Positions 34,566 to 43,351 of a DNA stretch of 64,000 nucleotides are shown in pieces; the stretch's first letter is position 1; each line of letters starts with the position of its first letter. Location of the stretch: NCBI RefSeq assembly GCF_014083945.1, contig NZ_CP046444.1, positions 868,001 through 932,000 of the forward strand, read 5' to 3'. The position numbers were made by a program, and so were the translations under genes. The notes under the pieces are model-generated. The model was given only the letters and a program-made list of their open reading frames with translations, searched no databases and was not told the DNA's origin. The stretch is from Granulicella sp. 5B5 (lineage in GTDB: Bacteria > Acidobacteriota > Terriglobia > Terriglobales > Acidobacteriaceae).

Positions 34566-35390
34566 TCACTTGAACTTCTTCAGCCACACGTTCCGCACCG
34601 ACACCTTTGAGGGCTGCCCTTCAAGCTCAATGCCGATCAACCCCGTCGCGTTGTTCGATGACGCCGGATCATCATCGATCAGCACAGTCATCAGCTGCCC
34701 ATTCAGAATGTGCAGAAACACGCCGCCGCGCGCGATGATCTCGTACTGGTTCCAATCGTTGATCTTCACGTAGCCGCTCAGCGCAGGGCGATCGCCGATA
34801 TTGGCAACCAGCCTCTTCGTCACACCCGGCTCGGCCTCAACCACCTGCCCCAGATACGCCTCAATCCCCAGCGGCGTGTTCTCGGAGTAGATCTGGCCGT
34901 TGTATGAAAAATGCTGCGGGTTCACCGGATACCAGAAGTCCGCCTGCGGCCCGGTCATCATCCAGTTCAGGTTCGGCGTCGGCGTGCCCGCAGGAAACCC
35001 ACGCAGCCACGGCTTGCCCACGCTGCTGCGGTATTGAATACCGCTGCCGCCACCCTCTTCCACCTTGATCTCCAGCTTCAGATCAAAATTCTTCGCCTCG
35101 CTCCCGTGATACGAAATGTAGCTGTTCGGTCGCGGCTTGTCCTTAAACGACTCACCCACAATCGCGCCATTCTCGACCCGCCACACCGTCGGATCACCAT
35201 CCCAATCTTTCAGCGTCTTGCCGTCGAAGATCTGGGTGAAGCCTGCATGGTCATCGAAGGCCAGCGGATCAGGTTCATGGAACGGAACTACAACTCGCTT
35301 CTGTGCCTGCTGCGCCACCAGGCAATACGATCCGCAAGCCACCATCAACACCGCGGCACATCGGCTCAAAGCACTTCCGGAACGTGTCAT
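34566..35390 (-). CDS. DUF1080 (3-keto-disaccharide hydrolase-like) exported protein
   Basis: 274 residues: a signal peptide ending CLVAQ, then a concanavalin-like beta-sandwich of the DUF1080/3-keto-disaccharide hydrolase type. Motifs are FTQIFDGKTLKDWDGDPTVW, ENGAIVGES, GGGSGIQYRS, and DWNQYEIIARGGVFLHILNG. Members hydrolyse or bind glycosides, some after C3 oxidation. Nothing here names the substrate. Leftward, 87 bases downstream of the OPT transporter gene. Confidence 0.88.
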   Translation of the reverse strand: MTRSGSALSRCAAVLMVACGSYCLVAQQAQKRVVVPFHEPDPLAFDDHAGFTQIFDGKTLKDWDGDPTVWRVENGAIVGESFKDKPRPNSYISYHGSEAKNFDLKLEIKVEEGGGSGIQYRSSVGKPWLRGFPAGTPTPNLNWMMTGPQADFWYPVNPQHFSYNGQIYSENTPLGIEAYLGQVVEAEPGVTKRLVANIGDRPALSGYVKINDWNQYEIIARGGVFLHILNGQLMTVLIDDDPASSNNATGLIGIELEGQPSKVSVRNVWLKKFK

Positions 35391-35477
35391 AGAGAACCTC
35401 TACGACACATTCTCTCCCACGCACTCCGCACAGTTTCTCTACAACCTCCGCTATACGGAACATCGCCCTACAAGCCG

Positions 35478-37733
35478 TTAAGCCTCGTCTCTCTCCACCG
35501 TCTCCAAAATCGTCTCCGACGGCATCGGCTTCTTCGCAAAGTAGTACAGCCCATACGCCAGCAACGCAAACGCCACCACGCTCACCCAGTCCTTGTACAG
35601 CGGATTCGTCGAGCTGAAATGCGGCGTCGGTTTATGTGTCACACTCTCCAACAGCTTCAACCCGACACCGGTCAAGCCCACAATGCCGCCCGCGGCAATC
35701 AGCCCTGAAGCCAGCAGGCTTCCCGACGAGACCTCTTTCTCAGCCTCAGTCTTCGCAACCTGTCCCGACCTCTCCGCCGCACGATCTACCAGCCATCGCA
35801 CCGCGCCACCGCAGAAGATCGCCAGCGTCGTCCCAATCGAGAGGTACGCACCCACCGCAAACGTCAGCGACCGAACCCCCAGCAACTCGATGCCCACCAC
35901 CAGCGCCACGCCCAGCAGCACCAGGCTCCACGGCAACCTGCGGCTCAGGATGCCATTGATCACCGTCGCCATCAACCTCCCCTGTGGCGCCGCCACATCC
36001 TCGCTGCCAATGCCCTGCACCCACTGAACCTCGATCTTCTGTGTCGCCGGGTCGTAAAGATACTTCCCATCCTCCAGCGTGTTCGCGCCAATCGAGTTCA
36101 GCAGCACGTACTTGTGTGCACCATTCACCGTCGCCCCTGTGCCTGTCACCTTCGCGCCCGACACCGTCAGCGTGAACGAGTCCCGCGGAAACACGCCCTC
36201 ATTCTGCACGCCTGCCGGCAGCGCGGCCAACGACAACGCCTTTGGCTGCGGCATCATCCTGAAGCTCTCATACCCGCGGTTCATCGCCGTCAGCGTGGGC
36301 CCAATCGCAAACACGCTCACGATCACCCCCACCATCACCGCCACCTGCTGCTTCCACGGCGTCGCGCCAATCAGAAATCCCGTCTTCAAATCCTGGCTCG
36401 TGTCCCCCGCATTCGACGCAGCAATGCACACCATGCCACCAATCGTGATCGCCAGCGCGCCAAACGCAGGAGCCGTCCATCCCTTCACCAGAAAGATCGC
36501 CGACGTCGCCATCAGCGTCGCAATCGTCATCCCGCTCACCGGGCTTGCACTCGACCCCACAATGCCCACGATGCGCGCGCTCACAGTCACAAACAGAAAT
36601 CCGAACACCACCACCAGCAGCGCCGCCGCAATGTTTGCGAACAGTCCCACCTGCGCCCCCGGTACTGGCTTGAACTGCAGAAACAACACCATCATCACCA
36701 CCAGCAGCAGGCTCCCACCCGCCACCACCACCATCGAAAGGTCATCCTCCGTGCGCTTGGGTTGGTCCGCCACCGCGGCCTTCTTGATCCCCATCTTTGC
36801 GAACCCCGCGGTCAGCGCGCTCACAATCGTCGGCATCGTGCGCAGCAGCGTAATCAAGCCACTCGCCGCCACCGCACCCGCACCCATCGGCCGCACGTAC
36901 GTCCGCCACAGATCACTGGGGTCCATCTGCGAGATAGGCACCGTCCCCGGATACAGCAGCGCATTGAAATGCTTCCCAAAAAACACAATCGCCGGCATCA
37001 GCACCAGCCAACTGAACACACCGCCCGCCAGCATGATCGCCGCCACGCGCGGCCCAATGATGTACCCGACACCGAGATACTCCGGCGTCACATCCGCGCG
37101 GATCGCCGCGCCCTTCAGAATCTGCTGTCCATTCGGATCGAAGTCCGGCGACCAGTTCGGAGTTCCCGGAAACAACGCCAGCAGGTTCTCATTCTGAAAC
37201 AGCGCATACACCGCGCCCAGCCCCAACCCCAGGAACACGCGGCTCGCGAACGACCCGCCCTGCTCCCCGGCCTTCAGCACATCCGCGCACGCCGTTCCCT
37301 CCGGATACACCAGCGTCCCATGCTCTTCCACAATCAACTGTCGTCGCAGCGGAATCATGAACAACACGCCCAGCCATCCGCCAAACAACGCCAACGCAAA
37401 AATCCGCGAAGTCTCCAGATCGAACCCCAGGAAGATCAGCGCCGGCAGCGTAAAGATCACACCCGAAGCAATCGACTGCCCCGCATTGCCTGTCGTCTGA
37501 ACAATGTTGTTCTCCAGGATCGACGCACGCCCAAACACCCGCAGAATCGAGATCGACAGCACCGAGATCGGGATCGACGCCGCCACCGTCAACCCCGCCT
37601 TCAGCCCCACATACACCGTCACCGCGCCAAAGATCACGCCAAACACAGCGCCAATTGCCAGCGCCCGAAACGTCAACTCCTTTGGGCTCTCATCCGCGGA
37701 AACAAACGGGCTAAACGTCGTACGATCGGCCAT
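35478..37733 (-). CDS. OPT family oligopeptide transporter
   Basis: Polytopic carrier of 751 residues, about 14-16 helices. The N-terminal ELTFRALAIGAVFGVIFGAV and VYVGLKAGLTVAASIPISVL match the OPT family start, and NIVQTTGNAGQSIASGVIFT is the conserved segment. A soluble insert of about 90 residues (FPRDSFTLTVSG... to IEVQWVQGIGSEDV) interrupts the membrane part near residue 510, as in several OPT members of Acidobacteria and Bacteroidetes. Start ATG 37733; an in-frame start at 37766 is less likely. Imports peptides or metal chelates. Confidence 0.92.
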   Translation of the reverse strand: MADRTTFSPFVSADESPKELTFRALAIGAVFGVIFGAVTVYVGLKAGLTVAASIPISVLSISILRVFGRASILENNIVQTTGNAGQSIASGVIFTLPALIFLGFDLETSRIFALALFGGWLGVLFMIPLRRQLIVEEHGTLVYPEGTACADVLKAGEQGGSFASRVFLGLGLGAVYALFQNENLLALFPGTPNWSPDFDPNGQQILKGAAIRADVTPEYLGVGYIIGPRVAAIMLAGGVFSWLVLMPAIVFFGKHFNALLYPGTVPISQMDPSDLWRTYVRPMGAGAVAASGLITLLRTMPTIVSALTAGFAKMGIKKAAVADQPKRTEDDLSMVVVAGGSLLLVVMMVLFLQFKPVPGAQVGLFANIAAALLVVVFGFLFVTVSARIVGIVGSSASPVSGMTIATLMATSAIFLVKGWTAPAFGALAITIGGMVCIAASNAGDTSQDLKTGFLIGATPWKQQVAVMVGVIVSVFAIGPTLTAMNRGYESFRMMPQPKALSLAALPAGVQNEGVFPRDSFTLTVSGAKVTGTGATVNGAHKYVLLNSIGANTLEDGKYLYDPATQKIEVQWVQGIGSEDVAAPQGRLMATVINGILSRRLPWSLVLLGVALVVGIELLGVRSLTFAVGAYLSIGTTLAIFCGGAVRWLVDRAAERSGQVAKTEAEKEVSSGSLLASGLIAAGGIVGLTGVGLKLLESVTHKPTPHFSSTNPLYKDWVSVVAFALLAYGLYYFAKKPMPSETILETVERDEA

Positions 37734-37801
37734 CAGGCAGTGTTCTCCCTTGCAACCAAGTTGCACGTATATCTGGATGGGAGTGTATCAGCGCAAGCTG
37801 C

Positions 37802-38995
37802 TCAATTGCCCGTAGCAGGAGCAGCCTTCGCGTCCGTCAACGGCTCGAACACCATCATGTGGATGTCCACCGGCACCGGCTGTTGCTCAACATGCTCCAG
37901 CCACAGTTTGGTCTCAGGCAAATCCACGCCGAGCCGATCGTGATACTCCGCATAGCCCACCGCGAACGTGTATCCATTGCCCGGCTTCACCTTGCCGCCG
38001 CAAACTAGCGCCGGCACAGGGTCCTGCCTCAGGTACAGACGCGCATGAAACTCCAGCGCCGGCACCAGCCGCTTCTCTTCCGCCTCAAACAATTTGTCGC
38101 CCTGTATTCGGGCCGTCTCCGCCGCATACGTCGTAGCGGCAATGCCATATCCCGTATGCCCAAGATCGCGGCACGTCTCCTGCGCCATGCCATCGACACT
38201 CGCATTCAAGTCCGTAGTCCCGTACCAATTCACGTCATTGTCTTTGCGCGGCGGAGCGCGGCGCGGAACCGGCCGCGGATGCGGCCCATCCAGCTCGAAG
38301 TTATAAAAATACGCCGGCACACGCTCCCGCCAAAGCCCCTCTGCATGCTGCAGCAACGGCCGATCGTTGGTGAATACCGCGATCCCCATCATCGCGTCAA
38401 TCATGCTCAGTTCCCAGTTTCCGTTGCCGCCTGATCCGTTATAGATCTCCGGCAGGTTCACCTTCGTCAGCATCTTCGTGAACGCCGCAATATCCTTCGG
38501 CTTCCAGCCCGAGTGGCTATACCGTAGCAGTTCACCCGCCCGCGGCCACACCTCGTCACTCCACGCAGCCTGCAGTGGTTGATTGCTGTTCGCATACGCC
38601 TTCACTGTCTTCGCATACGCATTCACAATGCGGATTGCGTTCTCCGCATACCGGTGATCGCCGGTCAGGTTCCACAACAGCGCCTGCAGATACGCGGCAC
38701 TCGCATCGCTGTCCTCGGCGTGGCACCCATTGTCCGGGTGCGAGTACGGCCCGCAGTCGATCACCCCATCCGCAGGCGGGCCCTTCCTCTTGTAATCGAG
38801 AGCACCATACTCGCTCGCAACCGCCTTCTGATACTCGCTATAGAACGGTTCCTGCTTCGCCTTGATCTGCGCCCGTACATACGCCAGCTGCGTTCCACTC
38901 ACCAGCACACCCGGATGCTGCATGGCCTGCCCCCACGCAGCTCTCACAAACACAGCCATCCAGATCAGCAAAACAACGCGACGCAGCACAGGCAT
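37802..38995 (-). CDS. Alginate-lyase-family polysaccharide lyase, exported
   Basis: 397 residues. The signal peptide is PVLRRVVLLIWMAVFVRAAW with cleavage near GQA. The rest is an (alpha/alpha) toroid with HPGVLVSGTQLAYVRAQI, the alginate-lyase domain signature, YAENAIRIVNAYAKTVKAY and NLPEIYNGSGGNGNWELSM with the Asn/His region of the active site. It would cut uronic-acid-containing polymers; the exact polymer is not evident. ATG 38995 has GGAGG five bases upstream and is chosen over 39013. Fifth of six leftward genes. Confidence 0.87.
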   Translation of the reverse strand: MPVLRRVVLLIWMAVFVRAAWGQAMQHPGVLVSGTQLAYVRAQIKAKQEPFYSEYQKAVASEYGALDYKRKGPPADGVIDCGPYSHPDNGCHAEDSDASAAYLQALLWNLTGDHRYAENAIRIVNAYAKTVKAYANSNQPLQAAWSDEVWPRAGELLRYSHSGWKPKDIAAFTKMLTKVNLPEIYNGSGGNGNWELSMIDAMMGIAVFTNDRPLLQHAEGLWRERVPAYFYNFELDGPHPRPVPRRAPPRKDNDVNWYGTTDLNASVDGMAQETCRDLGHTGYGIAATTYAAETARIQGDKLFEAEEKRLVPALEFHARLYLRQDPVPALVCGGKVKPGNGYTFAVGYAEYHDRLGVDLPETKLWLEHVEQQPVPVDIHMMVFEPLTDAKAAPATGN

Positions 38996-39052
38996 AAGCC
39001 CTCCGCGAAGCATCTTATATGGATAGAAAAACGCTTGTCTTCAGCGTGGACG

Positions 39053-39976
39053 CTAACCGGCCATCTTCATCATCGTGCGCCCATGCCGGCTTACGATCGC
39101 CAGCCGTTCGCTCGCCAGTATCCGCTTCGCCTGCCCGCGGGCATGGTTCGACCACGGCCCAGTCGGATCAAGCTGCGCATAAGCCGTCCAGTGCCGCAGC
39201 GCCTTGCGCGATTCCTTCGTGCGCTCATAGGCCAACGCCAGGTTGTAATGCGCATCCGCATACTGTGGCACCAGCTTCAGTGCCCGCTCATAGGCGTCAA
39301 TCGCCTCCGGCAGCCGCTGCTGCTCATCCAGCACATTGCCCAGATCGAAGAACGCCAGTGCATACTCCGGATCGGCTTCCGTGGCCCGCCGGTACATCCC
39401 TTCGGCCCCTGCATAGTCACGCTCGTTATACCGGATCGTCCCCAGGTTGATCGCCGCGGCCGCATGGCCCGGGTTCATCTCCAGGATCGTCTCATAGATC
39501 TCTTTGGCCTCATTCAGCCGGCCCGGAATCTCCTCCAGCCGCACCGCCCGCAGAAACATCTCCTGCGTCTCGCCGTTCTGGCCAACTGGGTCCTGCCCGC
39601 GTTTGTGCACAACAGCCATGCCACCCGCCTTCGGCCCAAGGTCAAAATCAAACGCCATCTGCCGCGTCACCGGGTCCACCAGCGCCCCATGCTGGCGCCA
39701 TGCCACGCGCGACCCACAGCCCACCGCAACCGACTCCAGCAGCGGGTTCGCCATTCCCGACACCTTCTGCATCGCGTCCACAGAACGCACAATGCTCTTC
39801 ACCGAAATCCGTGACGCCCCAAGGTCCCGCAGCTTTCTCAGCTTCACCAGCTCATCAAAGGAGTACTCCTCCGACGTCTTGACCAGACCTGCCTTCTCCC
39901 ACTTCGCGAGCTGGCGGACCGGCAGTCGAAGGATGCGCACTACATCTTCTCGGCAGTAACGGCTCATGATGCTCAT
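39053..39976 (-). CDS. MerR-type DNA-binding domain fused to TPR repeats
   Basis: About 307 residues. The N-terminal part YCREDVVRILRLPVRQLAKW, EKAGLV, YSFDELVKLRKLRDLG looks like a MerR helix-turn-helix with wing and dimer helix. It is followed by a linker of about 80 residues (QMAFDFDLGP). From about residue 155 come at least three TPR units (AKEIYETILEMNPGHAAAAI, AEGMYRRATEADPEYALAFF, AIDAYERALKLVPQYADAHY). No signal peptide. A cytoplasmic regulator using TPRs as protein-binding or sensing domain is inferred. Two ATGs (39976, 39967) are possible starts. Confidence 0.8.
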   Translation of the reverse strand: MSIMSRYCREDVVRILRLPVRQLAKWEKAGLVKTSEEYSFDELVKLRKLRDLGASRISVKSIVRSVDAMQKVSGMANPLLESVAVGCGSRVAWRQHGALVDPVTRQMAFDFDLGPKAGGMAVVHKRGQDPVGQNGETQEMFLRAVRLEEIPGRLNEAKEIYETILEMNPGHAAAAINLGTIRYNERDYAGAEGMYRRATEADPEYALAFFDLGNVLDEQQRLPEAIDAYERALKLVPQYADAHYNLALAYERTKESRKALRHWTAYAQLDPTGPWSNHARGQAKRILASERLAIVSRHGRTMMKMAG

Positions 39977-40176
39977 CTCTCGGGCGGTTCCACAGGCATC
40001 TATCCGCTGCTTCACCGGGCGATTCAGAGCGTAACTACCTGCGCAGCAACGCTCTAGCTGCGAGTATGCGTGGCAAACCCACACCATTCAAGGCCTTATC
40101 CTGTGAATATTCAGTTTTCAGTGGATATCCCGAACCAAATTCGGTTCACACCTCTCGACTTTAGCGTCCTGACACG

Positions 40177-41850
40177 CTACGGCGCCGCCAGTCTCACAAT
40201 CGCCGGCACATGCAGCGCCACCAGTACCGTCACCCCCATCAGCGACGCCAGCGCCAGGCTGTGCAGCACCACCCGCCTCAGGATCACTCCCTCGCTTCCA
40301 TAGATCCCCGCCGCCGTGCTCGCCACCACCACACTCTGCGGGGCAATCATCTTCCCCATCACTCCACCACCCGAGTTCGCCGCCGCCATCACCACCGCCG
40401 GGATCCCCAGCTGCAGCGCCGTCAGCTTCTGCAGGCTCCCAAACAGCACATTCGACGACGTATCCGACCCCGTCGCCGCCGTTCCGATCCAGCCAATCAG
40501 CGTTCCAAAGAACGCATACAGAGCCCCCGTCTTCACAAACGCCAGCCCCAGCACCCCATCCAGCCCGCAGAACCGCATCAGGAACCCAAAGCCCATCAAA
40601 GCCCCAATCGTAATGATGGTGTGGCGAGTCTTCCACAGTGTCAGCCGCAACACTCCCAATGTCTCGCGCACTTTCAGCCCCATCACAAACGCCGCAACCC
40701 ACGCTGCGATAAAGATCCCTGTCCCTGTCGCCGCCAGCCAGTCGAACGTAAACACCGCCGCCTCGGCATGCAGCGCGGGTACCACCGGAGGCATCCGCAG
40801 CACCACCTTATCCAGGCCACGAATCGGAAACATCATCGTGCTGAACGACCCCAGCCAGTGCCCCACCAACGGCGTGCCCCACAGCGCCACAAACAGCGTC
40901 AGGATCGCCCACGGCATCATCGCCCGCATCACCAGCGAACGCGAAGGCCGGCACAGCTCACTCCCGCTCTCCGCGACATCCTCCAGTTGCGTCCCTATAA
41001 TCCGCCGCGGCCGCCAAACCCTGAAGAACATCACCTGCGCTGCAATCGTCACCACCGACGCCACAATGTTCACCAGCCACGGTCCATGGAACGACGCCAC
41101 CAGCAGCTGCACGCCGCCAAACAACACGCCCGACAGCAGAATCGCTGGCCAAACCTCCAGCATCCGCTTCCACCCTGCAAACACCGCAATCAACCAGAAC
41201 GGCACCAGCACGCAGAATGGCGTCAGCAGCACCCCAATCATCCGCGACAGCAGATGGATATCCAACCCCGTCACACCATGCAGCGCCACCACCGGCGTAC
41301 CCAGCCCGCCAAACGCCACCGGGGCCGTATTTGCCAGCAGCGCCAGTGCCGCGGCCTCCAGCGGAGCAAACCCAATCCCAATCAGCAGCGTCCCACACAC
41401 GGCAACAGGAGTCCCAAACCCTGCCGCCCCCTCAAAGAACGCCCCCAGCGCAAACGCGATCAGCAGCAGCTGCAGCCGGGCATCCTGCGTCACCCCTTGG
41501 AAGCACTGCTGCAGCAGCTCAAACCGCTTCGCATGCACCGTCAGCTCATACATAAAGATCACGGGAAACACGATCCAGGCAATCGGAAACAGCCCATACG
41601 CAATCCCATACCCCGTCGCCAGCCCCGCCAGCTTCACCGGCATATGGAACAGCCCCACCGCCACCACAAACAGCGCCGCCAGCGCAATCAACGATGCGCG
41701 GTGCGCCTTCATCCGTATCCCCAGCATCAACGCGAGCAGCAGCACCAAAGGCACCGCCGCAATCAGCGTCGTCAACCACCAATGCCCCATCGGGTCATAG
41801 CTCTGCGCCCACGTCCCAGCGCCCCCCACCGGCAAATCCGCAAAGCTCAT
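40177..41850 (-). CDS. lctP: L-lactate/glycolate permease family transporter
   Basis: About 557 residues and 12-14 helices. Family features are TWAQSYDPMGHWWLTTLIAA at the start, LLLIAFALGAFFEGAAGFGT, and TGSDTSSNVLFGSLQ near the C-terminus, the standard lactate permease signatures. A proton symporter for lactate or glycolate. It is followed upstream in the operon by a glycerate kinase gene only 47 bases away, which may point to glycolate/glycerate rather than lactate use. A TTG at 41877 with AAGGA nearby is an alternative start. Confidence 0.9.
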   Translation of the reverse strand: MSFADLPVGGAGTWAQSYDPMGHWWLTTLIAAVPLVLLLALMLGIRMKAHRASLIALAALFVVAVGLFHMPVKLAGLATGYGIAYGLFPIAWIVFPVIFMYELTVHAKRFELLQQCFQGVTQDARLQLLLIAFALGAFFEGAAGFGTPVAVCGTLLIGIGFAPLEAAALALLANTAPVAFGGLGTPVVALHGVTGLDIHLLSRMIGVLLTPFCVLVPFWLIAVFAGWKRMLEVWPAILLSGVLFGGVQLLVASFHGPWLVNIVASVVTIAAQVMFFRVWRPRRIIGTQLEDVAESGSELCRPSRSLVMRAMMPWAILTLFVALWGTPLVGHWLGSFSTMMFPIRGLDKVVLRMPPVVPALHAEAAVFTFDWLAATGTGIFIAAWVAAFVMGLKVRETLGVLRLTLWKTRHTIITIGALMGFGFLMRFCGLDGVLGLAFVKTGALYAFFGTLIGWIGTAATGSDTSSNVLFGSLQKLTALQLGIPAVVMAAANSGGGVMGKMIAPQSVVVASTAAGIYGSEGVILRRVVLHSLALASLMGVTVLVALHVPAIVRLAAP

Positions 41851-41897
41851 CGCTAATCCCAGCAGCGCCAAAGTCAACCATCCTTAGGAAAATCCGA

Positions 41898-43268
41898 TTA
41901 TGCCGTCACCACATGCCTTTGTATAGCGTCATCGACGGTTGTCCCGCCCTTCGGTACACGTCCCACCAGCAGGACACGCAGATCGCGAAGATTATTCCCC
42001 GTCGGCCCCGTCACAATCGCATCCCCCAGAGCCGCCAGCAACTCATAGCTATCGAACCGCGCCAACGCATCCTCCACCGACAATCCCAGCTCCCGCGCCC
42101 GCTTCACAGTCGTCTCATCCGCCACCCCGCCCGCCACCTGACTATTGCCATCAATCCCATCCGACCCCGCACTCAGCACCGTCACCACAAGCCCCCGCTC
42201 CGCGGCCAGCCGCGCGCACTCCAACACAAACTGCTGGTTCCTCCCACCAACTCCAACTTTCCCACTCAAAGGAACACTAACCTCCCCAGCCGACAACACA
42301 CATACCCGCTCGTTCTCCCGCGCCAGCACCTCTGCACGGTCCAGCAGATACGCCGCAGCCTCCCGATATCCCCACTCATCGCAACCGTTATCCACCACCA
42401 CCGCAAACCCACGCCGCTCTGCGCTCTTCCGGGCCGCCGCACACAGCTCATCGCTCGAAAGCAGCACCATCGCATCCGTCTTCGCAAACGCCACATCTCC
42501 CGCCTTCGGAGTCTCCACCAACTCCGCCGCCTCAAAGTACCGCCGCAGCTTCTCTGACAGCCTCAGCGACTCCGCATGCTCCCTCACAATCCTCCAGCAG
42601 TCCTCCACCGTCGTCGGATCAGCCACCGTCGACCCCGACCCCACCACACTCGCATCTCCCGGCGGCACATCGGACACGATTAGCGTACACATCGTCACTC
42701 CACGCGCCGCTACTGCAAGCCGCCCACCCTTCACCGCGGAAAAATGCTTCCGCAGCGTATTCATATCCCCAATCGCCAGCCCCGAGTGCACCAGCTCCCG
42801 ATGCAGCTCCGCCGCATCCTCCATCGTCATCGCCGCACTCAGCGGCCGCTCCACCAAACTCGATGCCCCACCACTCAGCAGCACCAGCACCAAACATCTC
42901 TCATCACAACTCGTCATCAAGTCCAGCACCGCATCCGCAGCAGCACCTGACCGCTCATCCGGCACCGGATGGCTTCCCACCAGATACCGCAGCCGCGCAT
43001 CCGCAACTCGCGGCAAACTCACCCCAACCACCACCCCTTCTACACGCACCACATTCCCCAAAGCAGACATCGCCCCTTCCACCATCGGCAACGCGGCCTT
43101 CCCTATCGCCACCACCACCACGCGCTCAAACTCTGCCAGCCGATACCGCAATCCCCGCACACTCAACCAACCGCCCTCGCAGCGCACCTCCCGCCGCATC
43201 ACCGCGCCAATCTCCACCTCATGCAGCGCATCCGCAAAGATCCCTCGCGCCTCATCCCGCAGCCCCAT
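41898..43268 (-). CDS. Glycerate 2-kinase (DUF4147/MOFRL type)
   Basis: 456 residues of the GckA/TtuD-type glycerate kinase. N-terminal VVVAIGKAALPMVEGA and VGSHPVPDERS, LLSGGASSLVERP as nucleotide/substrate loop, and the MOFRL C-terminal part VGVGGRNQQFVLECA and TVLSAGSDGIDGNSQVAGG. It phosphorylates D-glycerate to 2-phosphoglycerate, feeding glycolysis. Codons are strongly G-ending, in line with the strand skew. Probably first gene of a glycerate kinase-permease operon. Confidence 0.92.
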   Translation of the reverse strand: MGLRDEARGIFADALHEVEIGAVMRREVRCEGGWLSVRGLRYRLAEFERVVVVAIGKAALPMVEGAMSALGNVVRVEGVVVGVSLPRVADARLRYLVGSHPVPDERSGAAADAVLDLMTSCDERCLVLVLLSGGASSLVERPLSAAMTMEDAAELHRELVHSGLAIGDMNTLRKHFSAVKGGRLAVAARGVTMCTLIVSDVPPGDASVVGSGSTVADPTTVEDCWRIVREHAESLRLSEKLRRYFEAAELVETPKAGDVAFAKTDAMVLLSSDELCAAARKSAERRGFAVVVDNGCDEWGYREAAAYLLDRAEVLARENERVCVLSAGEVSVPLSGKVGVGGRNQQFVLECARLAAERGLVVTVLSAGSDGIDGNSQVAGGVADETTVKRARELGLSVEDALARFDSYELLAALGDAIVTGPTGNNLRDLRVLLVGRVPKGGTTVDDAIQRHVVTA

Positions 43269-43351
43269 CGCACCACTCCTTCAAGCCCGCCCAGACTACC
43301 AGCACCCCGCCGCGTTGACGCTCCGCAAACCCGCATGTTCCCCTCAACACA

